Positions 60,762-64,000 of a stretch of DNA of 64,000 bases are shown here, piece after piece. Position 1 is the stretch's first letter; every line of letters starts with the position of its first letter. Under the pieces are notes generated by a model. It saw only the letters and a program-made list of their open reading frames with translations. It ran no database searches and was not told where the DNA came from. This DNA comes from Asparagopsis taxiformis. Its lineage: Eukaryota > Rhodophyta > Florideophyceae > Bonnemaisoniales > Bonnemaisoniaceae. The position numbers were made by a program, and so were the translations under genes. Where the stretch lies: assembly GCA_030407315.1 (NCBI GenBank), contig JALQPE010000443.1:51123-115122 (forward strand), in the 5' to 3' direction.

Positions 60762-60966
60762 GAAATTTTACTGTTCGCTTCAGGTATTACGGAATCGTAT
60801 TACGTAATATGAAAAACTCTTGTAACGGTATTATGTGAGTGACTACTCAGTACCAGACTGCCCTCAACTTATGGTTGACCAAACGATTTCGTCCTAATCG
60901 AAACCATCCACTGTCTCTGAATCCATTTCCATCTTAGAACACCTTCAGATTCCCAGTTGTCACTTC

Positions 60967-63771
60967 ATGGGAAGACCAAGGAAGCCCCGTTCCGGTCTGC
61001 GCCTTCGTTACAACACTGTTCCGCATCCCCATAACCGATCTAGACGTTCGACGTCCAGAACCGTATCTGATCCTTTTGCACTTCGGCAAGATGACTCGAG
61101 ACCCTTTCAAGTCGATCGAGTTGCCTCATCCCTTGACTCACTCGCTACTGCACCAGGATCCGAGCCTAGTCTGCGATTACCCCTGGAAAGCCCCTCCGAA
61201 GTAGTTCCTACTTCGATGTCTCCCGAAGGCCTACTTCCGCAGGAAGGTAGCATTGCCTTCGCAGACAGCGATGGTATCCAATATATCGTTCCCCCTGCTT
61301 TGGAAGGTCATCAAGTTTTAAGTACTGTTGAAGATGAAGTCGTTTCCGTGCCATGCAGCGAGAACGCGACCAGGGGGCCTACTCATGACATCGAAACTGA
61401 TAGAACAGGAGGTTCCGAACATTATCCTGGCCATATTGATGAAGATGATACACATCCAGAATTTAATGATGTGTGTGCTGAAGATGAAGACCTTCTTCTA
61501 CAAGAAATGACACAATCGAAGCTTCTCCTCTCGTCCCCTTTCATCGAGGATACCTCGAATCCGCTCAAGGCACGCCAATATATGACGCAATGGACAACTC
61601 TGTATGCAGTAGCGAAGTTGACCGGATCCACGAAATGCACTGCCGCAGATCTGAATGAAGATCGCGTTTTGTTCGATTTCGCAAGGAAGGGTTCAACTGA
61701 AAAGCACGTTCAGAAAGGGCTACCTCATTATTCTACGATCACCCGAAAAGTTAGACCATGGCTATTCTTCAACGCCTGGTTGCGTTCGGAAACGGTGTAT
61801 TTCCCCGTGAATGTAGACCGCAGTGCAGCACGTATGGCATCTCAGGCCATTTTGCGAAGAAGCAAGATTGAACAGAACACCGCTGGCCAAACTGCACCAG
61901 TACTAATCGTTCCACCAAGTGAATACGCCCGAGAAGACATATCTACTCCAGAACTGTTCGATCTTGCCTGGCGCCATAACGTAGCCTCCAAGTCATTCGA
62001 ATCTGATGGGGTACCAACTATACATGGAAACATATATACGTCGAATCTGGGGAAATTCAGAGAGCGCTTCGTGAAAGGACAAAACCACTCTCTCAGTGCT
62101 GAGGAGATGGATGGTACACCCATCACTGCTTTCGGGGGTGGTACTGTCCAGGTCCGAGTTACCACTGGTCAACAAGCCAACCATCTGGACCCTAGAGCCG
62201 CCTCCTGCTTTCAGAAGAAATCAATTTCCTCCAACTCAGATTCTTTCGTGGCTTTCACGTCCTCTTCATGGGTGAACAACAGTAAGGCCTCTGATCAGCA
62301 GCAGTCCGTTTCTCCCCACTCCTTCGGGCCTGGTTTGGTACTCCGCAAAAAGTCCTTTGAGCAATTCGCTCGACCTGGAGATCATCTCACACTTTTATCT
62401 CCTGCTTCAGGATGTAACTTTACGTATACTACTGGGCAGCCTTTCATCGTCGGTCTTATAGTCAGCTCTCCGGGTCCCCCGTCTCCATTTCGCAAACTCA
62501 TGTTCTTCATCAATTCTGAAGGACTTTACACTAATATCGGTGGCAGTCGTGCGATTAACAATGTCATTTTATTGAGTCAGGGCACGAATACCCTTCCCTG
62601 CCATCCGACAAGTATCCGTGGTGTTCTCGACTGTGGCACCACATACTATGTCTACCCTTTTCTTTTGTACTGCGATGACTTCAATGAGGCCTCTGGTAAG
62701 AGTGGTAGTGCTGGAGGATGTTATATGATCCCCATGGGGCTGCCCCTGGACTGTCGCCGGAATAGTTCTGCAGTGCGTATTATCGGTGTCACTGGTCCCG
62801 GTGTAAGTACAAACCATATTCTTCGACATATCTCTCGCGACATAATCCAGGGATGTACGACTGGTTTCCATGACGTAGATCCAGAGGGTAACGATTGCAT
62901 CATTTTCCTGGACTTTGTCGGTTTTGTATCAGACTATCCCGCATGTTCCCATGTTCTCGATGTCATGGGACACAATGCAGATTGTCCATGCCACTTGTGT
63001 TTCTTCGTCAGAGGAGGTAAACACGGGAAACATTCACAGTTCGGGTACGACACCAGTCTTCATTCTAGTTCGGATTCTCTATTCCGTACTTCAGAGAGAA
63101 CTCAGGCAGTTCAGTCATCACAAAGTACGGTGAGCATCATGAAATACCTGGGAATGAGGAAAGTGCAAAGCGCTACTGAAACTCCAATGCTTCTTATAGA
63201 GCAACTGCTTGATGAAACTAGGTCTAAAGGCCTCGTTCCATCTGGCACACCCCTTGGTATGGATTCTGTGAGCATCCCTGTTGTTCCCGCTATTATTGAT
63301 TCATACCGTTCCACATTTATTGGGATCGACCACCTCCTCCAAGGGCTTGCTAAGGATGCCCTGGACAATGCTTTTTCGTGCCTGCCTAGTGATGGTAGTA
63401 GAAGGATGGCAGAAAGTTTTATGGTAGATGCCCTTCACGTCCTAGGTCTCACTAACCAGAAGAGGATATATAACTTCACCTCGGGTGAAACAAATACAAT
63501 GGGAATCTCGGACAGATTTGCTTTACTTCTAGTCGCAGATCACTGTTTTGGGTTGGCTCTGAGCTTCCAGTCCGGGGAGTCTTCAGAAGGCTCTGGAGCA
63601 AGGTCTATCCGAGCTTCCGAGAAGCAAAGAGAACTTTCCCTAGAACTTGTTCGATTGCTATCCTCAATTGACGGCATAGAGTCAGTACAGAGCGCGACCG
63701 GACTATCGGCAGCTAAGCGTTTTCGAAAAACTGCAACAGCTTTCGAAAGATTATGCAAAACGTGTAGATGA
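60967..63771 (+). CDS. Plavaka/CACTA-like DDE transposase (5' part)
   Basis: 934 codons from MGRPRKPRSGLRLR, whose start resembles an AT-hook. After a low-complexity N terminus comes a catalytic-like region: YVYPFLLYCDDFNEASGKSG (first acidic residue, about 570), then FLDFVGFVSDYPACSH (about 655), then CPCHLC (about 676), and IGIDHLLQGLAKDAL (about 787). The D...DYPA...C-x2-C order resembles Tnp2/Plavaka transposases of the CACTA superfamily. The ORF stops at 63771. Coding similar to the family's C terminus continues in another frame, so this copy looks frameshifted. It would cut and join ends of a DNA transposon; its ends are not identified. Confidence 0.6.
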   Translation: MGRPRKPRSGLRLRYNTVPHPHNRSRRSTSRTVSDPFALRQDDSRPFQVDRVASSLDSLATAPGSEPSLRLPLESPSEVVPTSMSPEGLLPQEGSIAFADSDGIQYIVPPALEGHQVLSTVEDEVVSVPCSENATRGPTHDIETDRTGGSEHYPGHIDEDDTHPEFNDVCAEDEDLLLQEMTQSKLLLSSPFIEDTSNPLKARQYMTQWTTLYAVAKLTGSTKCTAADLNEDRVLFDFARKGSTEKHVQKGLPHYSTITRKVRPWLFFNAWLRSETVYFPVNVDRSAARMASQAILRRSKIEQNTAGQTAPVLIVPPSEYAREDISTPELFDLAWRHNVASKSFESDGVPTIHGNIYTSNLGKFRERFVKGQNHSLSAEEMDGTPITAFGGGTVQVRVTTGQQANHLDPRAASCFQKKSISSNSDSFVAFTSSSWVNNSKASDQQQSVSPHSFGPGLVLRKKSFEQFARPGDHLTLLSPASGCNFTYTTGQPFIVGLIVSSPGPPSPFRKLMFFINSEGLYTNIGGSRAINNVILLSQGTNTLPCHPTSIRGVLDCGTTYYVYPFLLYCDDFNEASGKSGSAGGCYMIPMGLPLDCRRNSSAVRIIGVTGPGVSTNHILRHISRDIIQGCTTGFHDVDPEGNDCIIFLDFVGFVSDYPACSHVLDVMGHNADCPCHLCFFVRGGKHGKHSQFGYDTSLHSSSDSLFRTSERTQAVQSSQSTVSIMKYLGMRKVQSATETPMLLIEQLLDETRSKGLVPSGTPLGMDSVSIPVVPAIIDSYRSTFIGIDHLLQGLAKDALDNAFSCLPSDGSRRMAESFMVDALHVLGLTNQKRIYNFTSGETNTMGISDRFALLLVADHCFGLALSFQSGESSEGSGARSIRASEKQRELSLELVRLLSSIDGIESVQSATGLSAAKRFRKTATAFERLCKTCR

Positions 63772-64000
63772 CCTGCTCGTAACCGTTCCTCCGAGAAAAA
63801 GGGAGTACGGTACCATCAAAGAAAAGAAAACTGAAAGGAGACGGCTCTGTGGTAATTGACGCGACCAAAATGAAGTTGAACAGAAGACTACGGGATTCAG
63901 GGCAAGGAAGCTTTGGGACAATAAGCCAAACTTGCATAGACTCATTGAAGCTTTCGAACACACGGTTCCTCTACTCAACCATGCTCGTCAGGTGGCTGAA
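63690..64000 (+). pseudogene. Transposase C-terminal part in shifted frame, runs off the window
   Basis: The frame through DYRQLSVFEKLQQLSKDYAK continues to 64000 with one in-frame TGA (63857-63859), reading ARKLWDNKPNLHRLIEAF near the end. The xxKPxLHxL pattern is usual near the C terminus of Plavaka-type transposases. A frameshift between about 63680 and 63735 plus the TGA separate it from the main ORF. A spliced version is possible but not shown. Confidence 0.5.

Overview
The window looks like nuclear DNA of an intron-poor eukaryote, most probably a red alga of the Chondrus (florideophyte) type. This is an inference. It rests on long uninterrupted ORFs, NB-ARC/WD40 and secreted cysteine-rich proteins, Copia elements resembling the aquatic GalEa-type group, and chromodomain Gypsy elements. 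No ribosomal or organellar marker is present, so the species is not proven.

Layout. 1-8203: an NB-ARC/WD40 (STAND-type) gene broken by the right end of one retroelement (ending near 422) and by a complete Copia element (1295-6164). The Copia element has a perfect 5-bp target duplication, and the host frame would be continuous without it. 8557-19051: a Gypsy element on the minus strand with equal 462-bp LTRs; a second Copia element (12151-16873) sits inside its gag-pol gene. 19754-20188: a 435-bp TRIM-like miniature LTR element, with a solo copy of its LTR at 24236-24312. 22405-27707: two secreted cysteine-rich protein genes. 30611 and 40201: two members of a small-protein family, the second truncated by a Gypsy LTR. 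31578-37235: a complete Gypsy gag-pol element. 40305-45921: a third Gypsy element with one in-frame stop.

46784-64000 is different. It holds a Tudor-like protein with a classical NLS, a run of minus-strand ORFs, a DPPY DNA methyltransferase fused to a SET domain, a ParB-like + zinc finger + 2OG-Fe(II) dioxygenase-like protein flanked by ~590-bp inverted repeats (each containing two ~130-bp hairpins), and a Plavaka/CACTA-like DDE transposase with a decayed 3' end. The best reading is a large DNA transposon, or a cluster of them, that carries chromatin- and DNA-modifying genes.

The most unexpected pattern in the retroelements is shared by two Copia elements and the TRIM. In each, the 3' LTR is 45-51 bp longer than the 5' LTR, because the first bases of the LTR are repeated around a spacer. 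In each, the first repeat lies in the loop of a stem formed between the sequence upstream of the LTR and that spacer. The three sequences are unrelated but the architecture is the same. All five reverse transcriptases in the window also lack the usual tyrosine of the YxDD active site.
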